Below, piece after piece: positions 32,063-42,584 of a DNA stretch of 64,000 nucleotides. The stretch is from positions 124,001 to 188,000 of the forward strand of contig SKCR01038871.1 in assembly GCA_019454045.1 (NCBI GenBank), given 5' to 3'. The notes beneath the pieces are model-generated. The model was not told the origin of the DNA. It ran no database searches and saw nothing but the letters and a program-made list of their open reading frames with translations. The number at the start of each line of letters is the position of its first letter. Position 1 is the first letter of the stretch. A program made the position numbers and the translations under genes. The DNA is from Zanthoxylum bungeanum. Taxonomy: Eukaryota > Streptophyta > Magnoliopsida > Sapindales > Rutaceae.

Positions 32063-34788
32063 TGTGGGACACAGAAACTGAGCGACGCCGTTCCTAGGCT
32101 CGCGGCCTAGTTGGGAAGGATTACATAACATGGAGTCGCCACCCGGTGTGAACCGGGACAAAGATTTAAGGCCGCACTCACCCCTCGCAAGGGAAGACTT
32201 CAAACCGTTGGGTTCGGAATGGTCCCTTACTTATGTCACTTGTAATGAAAGGATTCACGTAATAATTTAACTAAGCTTAAGTAACATTTATTTCCAATAG
32301 TATCATGCTTCTAAATTCTCATATGCAAAATAAAACTTATGTGTACGCTTTTACATATATCTCATATTTAAAATTGCATGCTTAACATATATCAAGATAG
32401 CAACGAACATACAAATTTACATATCACATTCAGGAAAACGCAAGCACACATATCGACCATACAAGCACACATATGGGCACTTTTCCAAGCGGTACGTGGA
32501 ATTGTAGCCCAAGTACAGACCGCACTACCGTCCATTCGGAATCGGCTACGGAATTTACGTCTGGGTTTCCATCCGATATACCGCAAGAAATAATACTCAA
32601 ATGTTATCATGACATAAGCATACGAATTGTGACACATTTGCATAAGGAAGATCAACCAATAGGCAATTATGCATGAATATAATAAGACAGATTCAGTTCA
32701 GTGTGTGCACGTTCGTGTAGCGTTCGTAAACGCGTTTGAACGGAAATGAAACAGAATGCTCACGTTCGAGTAGCGTTCGTAAACGAGTTCGAACGGAAAT
32801 GAAACAGAATGCTCACGTTCGAGTAGCGTTCGTAAACGCGTTCGAACGAAAATGAAACAGAAAGCTCACGTTCGTATGGCGTTTGTTAACGCGTTCGAAC
32901 GGATACGAGACCTGACACATAATAAGGCAAAAACACATGCGCGTTCGAGTTGCGTTCGTGAACGCGTTCGAAAGGACACGGACCTGATGCATGAAATAGG
33001 ATGCAATACATAAACAGAAAATAAAAGGGCGCGGCGAAGCACTGCCGTAAAGGTGACCTTTTGGGGCTCTGATCTCTCAAAGAGAGGACCTTTAGACCAA
33101 CATGCTAAGCCCATGTGCGTCACATCACACATACAAGAATATAACCAATCATATCAACCAAGTATGCCCGATTGAACACATCTTACATCCAATCCGAACA
33201 CACATCAACCGGCGCGGCAAAGCATCGTGGTAAAGGGCTTTTAGCCCCTCCCCATAGGGGATCTCACAACACACTACTAAGCTCATGCGCTCGATTGACT
33301 TATACATACGAAAATAAAGATAACAATATCAAACTAAGTATGCCCGATTGAACGTATCTCGCGTCCAACCGAACACACATCAACCGGCGCGGCGAAGTAG
33401 TGTCACGAAGGTGGCCTTTTCGGCTCTTTATCTCCTAAATGGAGGACCTTTGGACTAACTCACTAAGCCCATGCGCTTGGTTGAATCATGCATAACTAAC
33501 GACATACATAATTTAAATGACGAGGAATAAATAAATGAAAGCAACACAAAAACAAGAGAATGTGCCGTTTACTCAAGTGGTACGTGGAGTTGTGGCCCGA
33601 GTACAGATCATATTACCGTCCATTCGGAATCGGCTATGAAATTTATGTCCGGATTTCCATCCGATATACCGCGAGAGTTGACACATCTCTCATTCATCCA
33701 ATACCCACAACATATTACATCTCATAATTCATGCATATTTATCTACTCAAAGACCACAACATGCATTCATAGACGACTCTCATGCGAATAGAATTCAATA
33801 AACAATGAATATAAACTAATGATAAGGTACCATCAGGTCTAACCTTTTAAATCACCTCTCGGATGTATGGTACACGATCGTCGGAAGGGTAGATGCTCCG
33901 CAACTCTCCCGGTTCACTGGTTCACTGTTCTCGTTCGTTGTCTTTACTGATTTGCTTGCGGCTCCAACTCCGTTCTGCTCCTATTTCCTCTTTATCTTTT
34001 GCTTACTGTTTTTGGGTGTCTTCTTCCTGTAGTTTTTATGTGTGTGGTGTATGAGTTAGAGACTAGCTAGCTAGGGTGAGAGGTTGGTGAAGGGTTCTTT
34101 TATAGGCAAAGGGTTAGGTTTGACAAGGAAAGGAATTTGATTTGGTTTGGTTAAGGGAAGTCAAGAGATTTGATTTGGTTTGGTTAAGGAAGTCAAAGAT
34201 TGAGGGGGGACAAATCTTGGCTAGATAGGGAAGGTTGGATATTTGATTGGCTTGGATTAGGAATACAATATTTTAAGTTTGGGAATAATCTTATTAGATT
34301 GGGAATATAATGGTTGATTGATTTTAATTAGGCATGATTATATTTTGATTTAGTGTGTGATTGTTTAATTTAGGCATGATTTTAGTTTAAGTTGGTAATT
34401 GTTTATTTTATTTGGTATATGTTTTATTTAATCATTTAATTAATTTAATTATTATATTATTAGTTAATGTTTTAATTAATATTTATTTATTTAAATTGGG
34501 ATGTGTTTTATGGGCTTTGGGGGGCTAATTGGGCTGGATGTGAGGCTAGCAGCAAAACCAGAATTACCGACACCGTTCGAACGCTTCCTCGAACGCGGCA
34601 CGAACGCCCGCAATCCGTTTGACGTTCGAACGTAAACACGAACGTAGCACGAACGAAAACAGTGAACCTTGTTTATTCTGAATTTCCCCTTCCGATGTCC
34701 GTTTCCCGTGACCTCCGTGACTTAAAAGGTAGTGTCTCCAAAATGAGACTCATCATAGGGACTCATGTGTAAAAATGCAGTGCCTACA
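32063..34788 (-). mobile_element. Solo LTR of the gag-only element family
   Basis: 2726 bp, same TGTGGGAC..GCCTACA ends and internal modules as the LTRs at 179 and 7187, but with many more substitutions and four instead of five 53-bp iterons. Perfect TSD ctctt at 32058-32062 and 34789-34793. It splits the Copia gag. The tandem copy at 36676-38979 preserves the uninterrupted site (about 36765-36785), which proves the insertion directly. ORFs inside (for example 32473-32676) duplicate those of the other LTRs and are not genes. Confidence 0.95.
32708..32919 (-). repeat. 53-bp iterons (solo LTR, four copies)
   Basis: Units start at 32708, 32761, 32814 and 32867. One unit fewer than in the intact element. 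Palindromes AACGCGTT and CGTTCGAACG are partly mutated here. Confidence 0.85.
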
Positions 34789-34793
34789 CTCTT

Positions 34794-35326
34794 CATTAAG
34801 GAGGATGTCATATACCTCCTTATACACAATTTCATTTTTCCCACTAGAGTTGCAAATTGAATTTACAGTAGTATCCTAGTCATCATGCATAGAAGTTAAC
34901 AAAACCAAACACTTTAAGTGTTCTCCCCACTGACTGTAGCTTATCAATGATCTCATTCACAAGTACCACATGTTGATTCACCGAGCATCCATTTGACATC
35001 TTCAAGGTGAAAAGTTGCTTCAACAAATGGATTTTTTGGACAGCACTCGGTATCTCATACATATCTGACTGAGTACTCATAAGCCTGGCTGTTGTTGTCT
35101 CATTTGTGACATGTGCACTCACACTCTTAGCAAGTGTGAGTCGGACTACCGCTAAAGTCTTTTTGTCAAGCTTCTCCCAATCTATTCGACTCATGTCTGC
35201 TGGAACCACGCCTTCCAAGGGTATTTCTAGCTCCATTGTATACAAATAATCTGTAATTTACATTCTCCAATGATGTAAGTCAGTTCCATCAAATTTGTCA
35301 ATATTTTTGGCACTCTCTCCACCCAT
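34794..35326 (-). pseudogene. gag: Copia gag N-terminal part (right of the solo LTR)
   Basis: Reading leftwards from ATG at 35326: MGGESAKNIDKFDGTDLHHW, then a TAA in place of a conserved lysine, then an open stretch 35245-34883 with KLDKKTLAVVRLTLAKSVS, DMYEIPSAVQKIHLLKQLF and HVVLVNEIIDKLQSVG, the helical Gag domain of Tork-type Copia. The same stop is present in the duplicated copy, so it predates the duplication. The gene resumes at 32062. Confidence 0.85.
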
Positions 35327-35360
35327 TTGTCCCACTTAATGTAGATCTTCACTAACATGC

Positions 35361-35372
35361 GCTCTGATACCA
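35361..35372 (-). other. Primer-binding site, initiator tRNA-Met
   Basis: The minus strand reads TGGTATCAGAGC two bases from the 5' LTR, the standard Copia PBS. The duplicated copy has it at 37346-37357. Confidence 0.9.
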
Positions 35373-35374
35373 GT

Positions 35375-35963
35375 TGATGAGATTTTAACACCTCAAAATT
35401 TACCGAGTGATAACAACAGTAAAAAATAACCAAATATAATAATGCGACATATAATTTATAGTGGTTCACCTGATCAATTAAACCTAACAGACTGCATCCA
35501 CTATGGTTACTGAGTTTCACTATAGTTGAATAACAAGAGGAAAAATCCTCGATTACAAGAGCACACAAGTGTTTAACTCACACTCACTTTTAAGGATTAC
35601 AAGAAAAAATAAAAATAAAAGAAACACTGAATTTTTCTCTCATTCTTTTAATCACTCACACACACTTTTCTTGTACACACACAATCTCACCTCAATTCTC
35701 TCAAATCACTTTAGAGATTTTCTTTATCTCTAATGAAAGAAATTCACAAATTTTTGCGATACCTTAAACTCTCACCAATGAAGTTATTTATATGCAAGAT
35801 TTTGCACTGCTTCAACTAATTGTATTTAATGCCAACCAATTATATTTAATGCCAAGTAGTTGTATTTAATACCAAACAATTGCATTAATTATTTACCAAA
35901 AAGATTTGTTGAAATATTTTTCCATATGAGCAAATAATTGACTTCAGAAAGACTTTATCAACA
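35375..35963 (-). repeat. 5' LTR of the Tork-like Copia
   Basis: 589 bp; the first bases read TGATGA here but TGTTGA in the duplicate, so one substitution has damaged the terminal motif. The ORF 35227-35568 spans the LTR boundary and is not supported. Confidence 0.85.
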
Positions 35964-36114
35964 TATAGAATCCATATATGTATTTTGAGTTTTCTCCCCC
36001 GATAAATCTAGTTTGATGTTTGAGTCTTATCTTAATATAATGAGGTTTTCTTAATTAAAGCACACAATTGAGTGTGATATGATAATGTTTTCTTGGGTAA
36101 TATTATGTGTGATT

Positions 36115-36205
36115 ATCATACGGAATATCGTTTTATCTGATCCGCTTAAGTCCGGAAGTGATGATTTGGTGGTAGGGTTTTAATCGATTTTAAAAAAAAA
36201 AAAAT
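36115..36205 (+). mobile_element. SINE family A, 3' fragment in duplication unit 1
   Basis: TGATCCGCTTAAGTCCGGAAG, then TGATTTGGTGGTAGGGTTTTAA and an A-run match the SINE 3' half; the head is not recognisable. The counterpart in unit 2 is at about 38463-38540. Confidence 0.5.
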
Positions 36206-36675
36206 TGTTTTATATGAATTTTTACATTTAAAAAATATTAGAAAAGCTAAAAGGATCCAAAACGAACTTTATATTTATCTTTAAATATAATTCGGTGGCT
36301 CAAATTCTGTATAACAATAATGTTAATAGCCCTCGCAAGGTTATGTATTATGTTCACCGTGGAATAAAAATCTAGATTTTAATGGATAGTAATTAATTAC
36401 TAAACCATTTACTTAACTGATAATTTTTTTTAAGCTATATAAGAAGTTATAATTCCTGAGCTTCATAATTGAGATGGTAGGGCAACAACTCCAAGCCACT
36501 AAAATGGAAAGTTTTGCTGATCCACCACCAATCATAGCCGATTTAAAATTGAATCATATTAGATCTTTGACTTGATTATCAACTAACCAGTTTTTAGACC
36601 AATAATTTTATGTTTTATTATTTATTAATTCATAACAACTGTTTAGGCTGTTATTAACCATTTTTAATTACCCAT

Positions 36676-37311
36676 CTTCCACGGTTGTTGGAATTTCTAT
36701 TAGATGTTCTTCCTGTGTTTTCAGTGTTAAGAGCGGAGCCATTGTGAAGTTCATCAGTATTTCTTCTCCTTACCTATTCACTAAGGAGGATGCCATATAC
36801 CTCCTTATACACAATTTCATTTTTCCCACTAGAGTTGCAAATTGAATTTACAGTAGTATCCTAGTCATCATGCATATAAGTTAACAAAACCAAACACTTT
36901 AAGTGTTCTCCCCACTGACTGTAGCTTATCAATGATCTCATTCACATGTACCACATGTTGATTCACTGAGCATCCATTTGACATCTTCAAGGTGAAAAGT
37001 TGCTTCAACAAATGGATTTTTTGGACAGCACTCGGTATCTCATACATATCTGACTAAGTACTAATAAGCCCGACTGTTGTTGTCTCATTTGTGACATGTG
37101 CACTCACACTCTTAGCAAGTGTGAGTCGGACTACCGCTAAAGTCTTTTTGTCAAGCTTCTCTCAATCTATTCGACTCATGTCTGCTGGAACCACACCTTC
37201 CAAGAGTATTTCTAGTTCCATTGTATACAAGTAATCTGTCATTTACATTCTCCAATGATGTAAGTTAGTTCCATCAAATTTGTCAATATTTTTGGCACTC
37301 TCTCCACCCAT
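36676..37311 (-). pseudogene. gag: Duplicated Copia gag fragment (empty-site copy)
   Basis: Second copy of the gag segment, starting at ATG 37311 leftwards and ending at the duplication junction. It retains the same early stop as the first copy and further substitutions. Around 36765-36785 it is continuous where the first copy has the 2.7-kb solo LTR. Confidence 0.85.
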
Positions 37312-37359
37312 TTGTCCTACTTAATGTAGATCTTCACTAACATGCGCTCTGATACCAGT

Positions 37360-38314
37360 TGTTGAGATTTTAACACCTCAAAATTTACCGAGTGATAGCA
37401 ACAGGAAAGAATAACCAAATATTGTTGTGATTCTCTGATCACTTTAGAGTGTGTTTGAGGAAAAACCGAATCCAATTTCTATTACAAGAATAGATACACG
37501 TGTTTAAACTTTACAATTATAAAAAACCTCACTAACACTCTCTAAGCTCTCTGTCTGGAGCTTACTCACATTTGAGGTGCAATTAACAAAGACTGAAGCT
37601 CCATTTTATATGGCAAAAACGTGTGCTACAATGCACACATTTTTGCCAACTAAACATACACATGCACACCCTAAATTCATGGCTTTTGAAGATTGCCACC
37701 GAAAGATGCATTAGCATCTTCTGTTCTATGCATGGTAGCAAATCATGGAGTTGGAAGGAGCATTGGAAGCTTCTAAGCATACAACTAGACTTTACAAATA
37801 TAACAATGCGACATATAATTTATAGTGGTTCACCCGATCAATTAAACCTAACAGACTACATCCACTATGGTTACTGAGTTCCACTATAGTTGAATAACAA
37901 GAGGAAAAATCCTCGATTACAAGAGCACACAAGTGTTTAACTCACACTCACTCTTAAGGATTACAAGAAAAAAATAAATAAAAGAAACACTGAATTTTTC
38001 TCTCATTCATTTAATCACTCTCACACATTTTTCTTGTACACACACAATCTCACTCCAATTTTCTCAAATCACTTAGAGAGTTTCTTTATCTCTAAAGAAA
38101 TAAATTCACAAATTTTTGCGATATCTTAAACTCTCACCAATGAAGTTATTTATATGCAAGATTTTGCACTGCTTCAACTAATTATATTTAATGCAACCAA
38201 TTACATTTAATGTCAAGCAGTTGTATTTAATACAAATATTTAATACCAAACAATTACATTAATTATTTACCAAATGTGGGCAAAATAATTGACTTCAAAA
38301 AGACTTTATCAACA
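37360..38314 (-). repeat. Duplicated Copia 5' LTR containing a 374-bp insertion
   Basis: Starts TGTTGAG and ends TCAACA like 35375-35963, with the same right flank (tatagaatcc). Interrupted at 37423-37796. Confidence 0.85.
37423..37796. mobile_element. 374-bp solo LTR (or TRIM-like unit) nested in the duplicated LTR
   Basis: Begins TGTTGTGATT and ends GACTTTACA, with perfect TSD aatat at 37418-37422 and 37797-37801. No PBS or PPT pair inside, so a solo LTR of a small Copia is most likely. ORFs crossing it (37583-37780 and 37623-37877) have no domain. It is the youngest event in this local stack together with the 2.7-kb solo LTR. Confidence 0.85.
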
Positions 38315-38462
38315 TATAGAATCCATATATGTATTTTGAGTTTTCTCCCCCATAAATCTAGTTTGATGTTTGAGTCTTATCTTAATATAATGAGGTTTTC
38401 TTAATTAAAGCACACAATTGAGTGTGATATGATAATGTTTTCTTGGGTAATATTATGTGTGA

Positions 38463-38540
38463 TTATCATACGGAATATGATCCGCTTAAGTCCGGAATGG
38501 ATGATTTGGTGGTGGGTTTTAATCGATTTAAAAAAAAAAT
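38463..38540 (+). mobile_element. SINE family A, 3' fragment in duplication unit 2
   Basis: Duplicate of the fragment at 36115-36205, with a short deletion before TGATCCGCTTAAGTCC. Part of the tandem duplication, not an independent insertion. Confidence 0.5.
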
Positions 38541-38979
38541 TGTTTTATATGAATTTTTACATTTAAAAAAAAATAGAAAAGCTAAGGATCCAAAACTAAC
38601 TTTATATTTATCTTTAAATATAATTCGGTGGCTCAAATTCTCTATAACAATAATGTTAATAGCCCTTGCAAGGTTATGTATTATGATCACCGTGGAATAA
38701 AAATCTAGATTTTAATGGATAATAATTAATTACTAAACCATTTACTTAACTGATAATTTTTTTTTAAGCTATATAAGAAGTTATAATTCCTGAGCTTCAT
38801 AATTGAGATGGAAAGTTTTGCTGATCCACCACCAATCATAGCCGATTTAAAATTGAATCATATTAGATCTTTGACTTGATTATCAACTAACCAGTTTTTA
38901 GACCAATAATTTTATGTTTTATTATTTATTAATTCATAACAACTGTTTAGGCTGTTATTAACCATTTTTAATTACCCAT

Positions 38980-39533
38980 TAACACTGATATTTTTTTTTT
39001 TGAAAACGTTTGAAACTCTTCCGCTAAATCACCTGACTCAAGTTTAAACAGAGCATATAAAATCTTCGATTATCCTAAATTATTTTTTTTGAATTCAAAT
39101 TCTAACCATTATGCCTCCTGTTTCTAACAAATAAACCAATTGGCTTTTCAAAGTGGATTCATTGAATAAGTAAGAGATTATTCACCAGTTTCAAAAAAAA
39201 AAAATGAAAATAACTGTCAATTTGTCCAAGTAAATACTTATAATTAATTAAGCATCGTTTTAGGACCAGCGCTTCCATTAGTTTTTGAAACTGTAACTTA
39301 TGTGAATATAGATGACGTTCAAATATTTTGTGTTATGACTTTACATATTAAATAAAATTTTATATATTTAATTAGTCAATATATTTTTGGATTGATCAAA
39401 GGTGACGCTTTAGACGACTGAAGTACCAAAACTTTTTACCATGTCTACGATAACATAATAATTTAACATATATTTGTTATATGTATCGATGAAACAACAT
39501 ATGCTATCTTTATCTAGACGGATACACACTATA
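38980..39533. other. AT-rich intergenic DNA with a SINE A fragment
   Basis: A poly-T (38990-39000) followed by GAAAACGTTTGAAACTC and CAAGTTTAAACAGAGC at about 39001-39110 marks a degraded minus-strand SINE A. The rest shows no gene or repeat I can define. Confidence 0.5.
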
Positions 39534-39545
39534 TTAATATTATTA

Positions 39546-39790
39546 ATTTTTTGAAAACGTTGAAAATTTCGCCGTCAAATCATTAAATCCGGACTTAAGC
39601 GGAATATGTAAAATCTCTAGATGCCTTAGGTTCTCACAAAAAATACACTCATTAGACTCGAACTCAGAATCTGACACAGATGATATTCGCTGCCGGGAAT
39701 ACCATCTCAATTTACAAATTTCAAGTCCGATTTCTTCTCCAGAGTCCAGGAGGAACAATCTTTCATTTACCCAACCCAGTGAGGACTATG
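39546..39790 (-). mobile_element. SINE family A with 12-bp TSD
   Basis: Direct repeats ttaatattatta at 39534-39545 and 39791-39802. The minus strand contains GAGTTCGAGTCTAATGAG (box B), CATCTAGAGATTTTACATA, TTCCGCTTAAGTCCGGA and ends GGCGAAATTTTCAACGTTTTC with a short A-tail. The 5' end is longer than in other copies, suggesting extra sequence upstream of the usual head. The ORF 39543-39758 is an accident of this element. Confidence 0.7.
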
Positions 39791-39959
39791 TTAATATTAT
39801 TATTAATTCAATATATCCACTATATATAAAAAAACAGGGAAGAAAATTAAATATGAGATTCTCTGACTTAATTAAGTTGAGAGATCTTGTATTAGGACGT
39901 TGAATTGAAATCTAATGGTTAATTTTTAAAATTTGAATAGTGGACGATAAAGAATCCAC

Positions 39960-40505
39960 TATGGGTGTTCGCGGTGCGGTTTGGGGCGGTTTTTTCGTTT
40001 TTTACTTCAAACCGCGCGGGTTGGCGGTTTGGGAAATTAGAAAACGAAACCGCAAATTTGATAAGGAAAACCGCGGCGGTTTGGGTTGGCGGTTTAGCGG
40101 TTTGGGTGGTTCGGTCGGCGGTTTGGATTATAAATTTTTAAAGAAAATTTTGTGTGTTTTCACATTATAATTGAAGAAAAAATTACATAATTTTCATTTA
40201 TTCATTACATATTGTTATATGATCATTAAATATCTTAATTTTCATAGTGAAAGAAGAAGAAAAATATAAAATAATATTTAATTTGAACACGGGTCGGCGG
40301 TTTATGCGGTTCGGGTAGCGGTTCGAGTCAAAATATGCGGGTTTGGGCGGTTGGCGGTTTGACATGGGTCAAAACCGCACACCGACCTGAAATTTGCGGT
40401 TCGATTCGGTGCGGTTCAAAATCATTTTTAATATTTTTTCAAACCGCACGGTTCGGTTTGGTGCGATGCGGTTCGCGGTTTGACCCGTAATTGTGTTCAC
40501 CCCTA
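39960..40505. mobile_element. hAT-type MITE with GCGGTTTG end repeats
   Basis: TIRs TATGGGTG and CACCCCTA with a perfect 8-bp TSD gaatccac (39952-39959 and 40506-40513). Both ends (39965-40135 and 40285-40495) carry dense GCGGTTTG/CAAACCGC repeats separated by an AT-rich centre. Non-coding; the ORF 39940-40170 is a by-product of the repeat and is not a gene. Superfamily from TIR and TSD length. Confidence 0.88.
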
Positions 40506-40568
40506 GAATCCACCCTTGACGGCCACTAGCGGTTCTACAACTTAGTCAAGCTGCGAGAACCCGCATGC

Positions 40569-40715
40569 AAATTTTTTTTTTTTAAATCGTTGAAAATTTC
40601 ACCGTCAAATCATTCGTTCCGGGCTTAAGCAGAGTAGGTAAAATCTCTGACTGTCCTAGACTCTTATAAGAAACGCACTCCCTGAATTCGAATACAAGAA
40701 ACGCACTTCATGCAT
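40569..40715 (-). mobile_element. SINE family A copy, 5'-truncated
   Basis: Poly-T at 40569-40583, then minus-strand family sequence up to a box-B-like TTCGAAT at about 40685-40691. Flanks share cccgcatg (about 40559-40566 and 40717-40724). It may be truncated just upstream of box B. Confidence 0.65.
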
Positions 40716-40724
40716 TCCCCGCAT

Positions 40725-42174
40725 GTAATCCTCATTATATAAAGTATAAACAATACCATCTTTGTTGAAAGTGACAAGCTAATTATATTTGTATATAAGA
40801 AAAATGAGACACAAATATAACGTCCATAATTTGATGGATAGCGGTTAGGTTTCGATTTGAAAATTAAGTAATCGAAATGATTTTTGGTCGGTTACGATTT
40901 TTGGTATATCCAACCAAAAAATTTAAATAAAATAACTTAATATTATAGTATTAATCAATAGAAAATAAAAAATAAGTTTTTAGATAATAATTTAATTAAT
41001 TTTTGGTTTTTATATTTAAAAATTTTGGTAATTTCGATCAGATATGGATACCAACCGTAAATTTTTTCGATTATAAAATTTTCTTTTAATTTTGATTTCG
41101 ACAGAAAATAGTGGAATATCCGACCATTGCCATCCGTATAGTCATGTATCCAGGCCATTATAGATCTTGCATGTTATAATTAGAATTCATTTGAATGCAA
41201 ATAGCACAATACAAATTTGAAACCAAACACAAAATGGGAACTATTACTAATGGCACCCCATTAGAGTTCAACAAGCCCATCATGAAAGGCCCAAGAAACA
41301 GAAACCGACGAATGCTTTTATTATGAGCTTATTTTGATTACTATCACGGCAAGAGCCATAATGAAATTATTTTTTGTTGTGAAAAGAAGTCTGAAAACAG
41401 TGGTGATGGTAACGGACCGAATATGATATGGAGATATCAATATTTGTATCGATCTCTGTTTACACGGGGTTTTTAATCATATTTAGATGAAGATGTCAAT
41501 AATTATATCCGACTCATCCAACCAACGGTTAGAAAAAAATTATTGTTTTATCCATCCCTAATATACCGGACTCCCACAAACCTCATTCTTACGAGAATTT
41601 TCTTCATCTAAATATGATTAAAATAATATTGTCATATTTGACAGTCAAATGTGACAAATGCTTGCCTTAATATCCTCGAAACCCAATGCTATTTTAATAT
41701 TTTGGATCTCCTACCCATATAATAATATTATAATAAAAAAAAAATTGAAACTCTTAACCATTATTTATTTAGCGGTCATAGGTGGCCGCCTAACATGTTT
41801 TTAAAATAATTTCGTCTAAAAAAAATTCGATGTTCAAAATATATCGAAGACGTACATATATCATTTTTTTTTTTGGGGGGTTATTTTTTTACACTCGAAC
41901 TTTTTTTTTTTCCATTTTGAAATGTACTTTTGAAAGCACAAGTTTTGGTAATAAAAACTTTTCCTCTTGGCGCCAATAATATATTTATAGTTTTGTAACA
42001 GAAAAAACTGTAATATATCAGCATTGTCTTGTTGTGACGTGATTCTGTTGCATAGTTGAAAAGAATAGGAATGTTTTAACTTCAGTTCCACTCTTTACAA
42101 CAACCAAATCTCCACTTTAAGTAAAGCAGTTAAGATTTGCAAAAATTATTACATTTTTTTTTTTTTTTTTTTTT
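40725..42174. other. Intergenic DNA with decayed repeats
   Basis: About 40840-41145 has weak inverted ends (GGATAGCGGTTAGG and CCGACCATTGCCATCC) without a matching TSD. At 41470-41620 GATGTCAATAATTATATCC resembles sequence near 25990. A poly-T/G stretch is at 41860-41915. The short minus ORFs here have no domain. Confidence 0.4.
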
Positions 42175-42584
42175 TAGGGTTGACGAATAGGCCGGATTTT
42201 GAAAAGTTCATCTCTAAATTCAAGTGTTATTTATTAATATTTTCAAGATACTGAAAATACCCAGTTTATTGTTTTTTCGGAATCGAACTTAAATAAAAAT
42301 ACTTAAAATATGGTTTGGCTTTTTAAAAAATCCGGTTCATTCACCAACCCGAGAATAAAATGACTAAATGAGCACATTTCATTTTTTTACTGATTCTTTG
42401 AAACTAATATTAGTAAGATCTATTAGTGACACTTATGAAATTCACTTATTAATAAGTGTTATTTGTTAATATTTTCAAGATATTGAAAATATCAAGTTTA
42501 TTATTTTTTTCAGAATCGAACTTAAATAAAAATACTTAAAATATGATTTGGCTTTTTAAAAATTCGATCCATTCGCCAACCCTA
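42175..42584. mobile_element. Probable hAT-like MITE with an internal duplication
   Basis: Ends TAGGGTTGACGAATAGG and CCATTCGCCAACCCTA are inverted repeats of the TAGGG type. Inside, a 120-bp block (AGTGTTATTTATTAATATTTTC to TTCACCAACCC) occurs twice, from about 42224 and 42459. The left flank is a poly-T, so the TSD cannot be established. A further repeat of the ATTAGTAAGATCTA block lies outside at 42655-42715. Confidence 0.5.

Larger units (their letters stand above)
28069..35963 (-). mobile_element. Degenerate Tork-like Copia retrotransposon, interrupted by a solo LTR
   Basis: LTRs at 28069-28602 (3') and 35375-35963 (5') carry TGTTGA/TCAACA ends. The initiator-Met PBS is at 35361-35372, and gag and pol read leftwards. 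The putative TSD is gatag/tatag (28064-28068 and 35964-35968), 4 of 5 matching. Without the 2.7-kb solo LTR the element is about 5.16 kb, normal for Copia. Many stops and frameshifts in gag and pol, and clearly diverged LTRs, show it is old and dead. Its 5' end plus flank is tandemly duplicated at 36676-38979. Confidence 0.88.
31960..38979. repeat. Tandem duplication of Copia gag/5' LTR/flank (units 31960-36675 and 36676-38979)
   Basis: Both units run from CTTCCAYGGTTGTTGG in gag, through PBS and 5' LTR, to TTTTTAATTACCCAT in flanking DNA. The junction at 36675/36676 joins flank to gag with only the dinucleotide AT shared, consistent with microhomology or non-homologous joining. Unit 1 contains the 2.7-kb solo LTR; unit 2 contains a 374-bp solo LTR; neither is in the other unit, so both arrived after the duplication. 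Without insertions the units are about 1.98 and 1.93 kb. Confidence 0.9.

Noticed and set aside
39940..40170. 76-aa glycine-rich ORF
   Set aside because: It is a translation of GCGGTTTG repeats at the end of a MITE.
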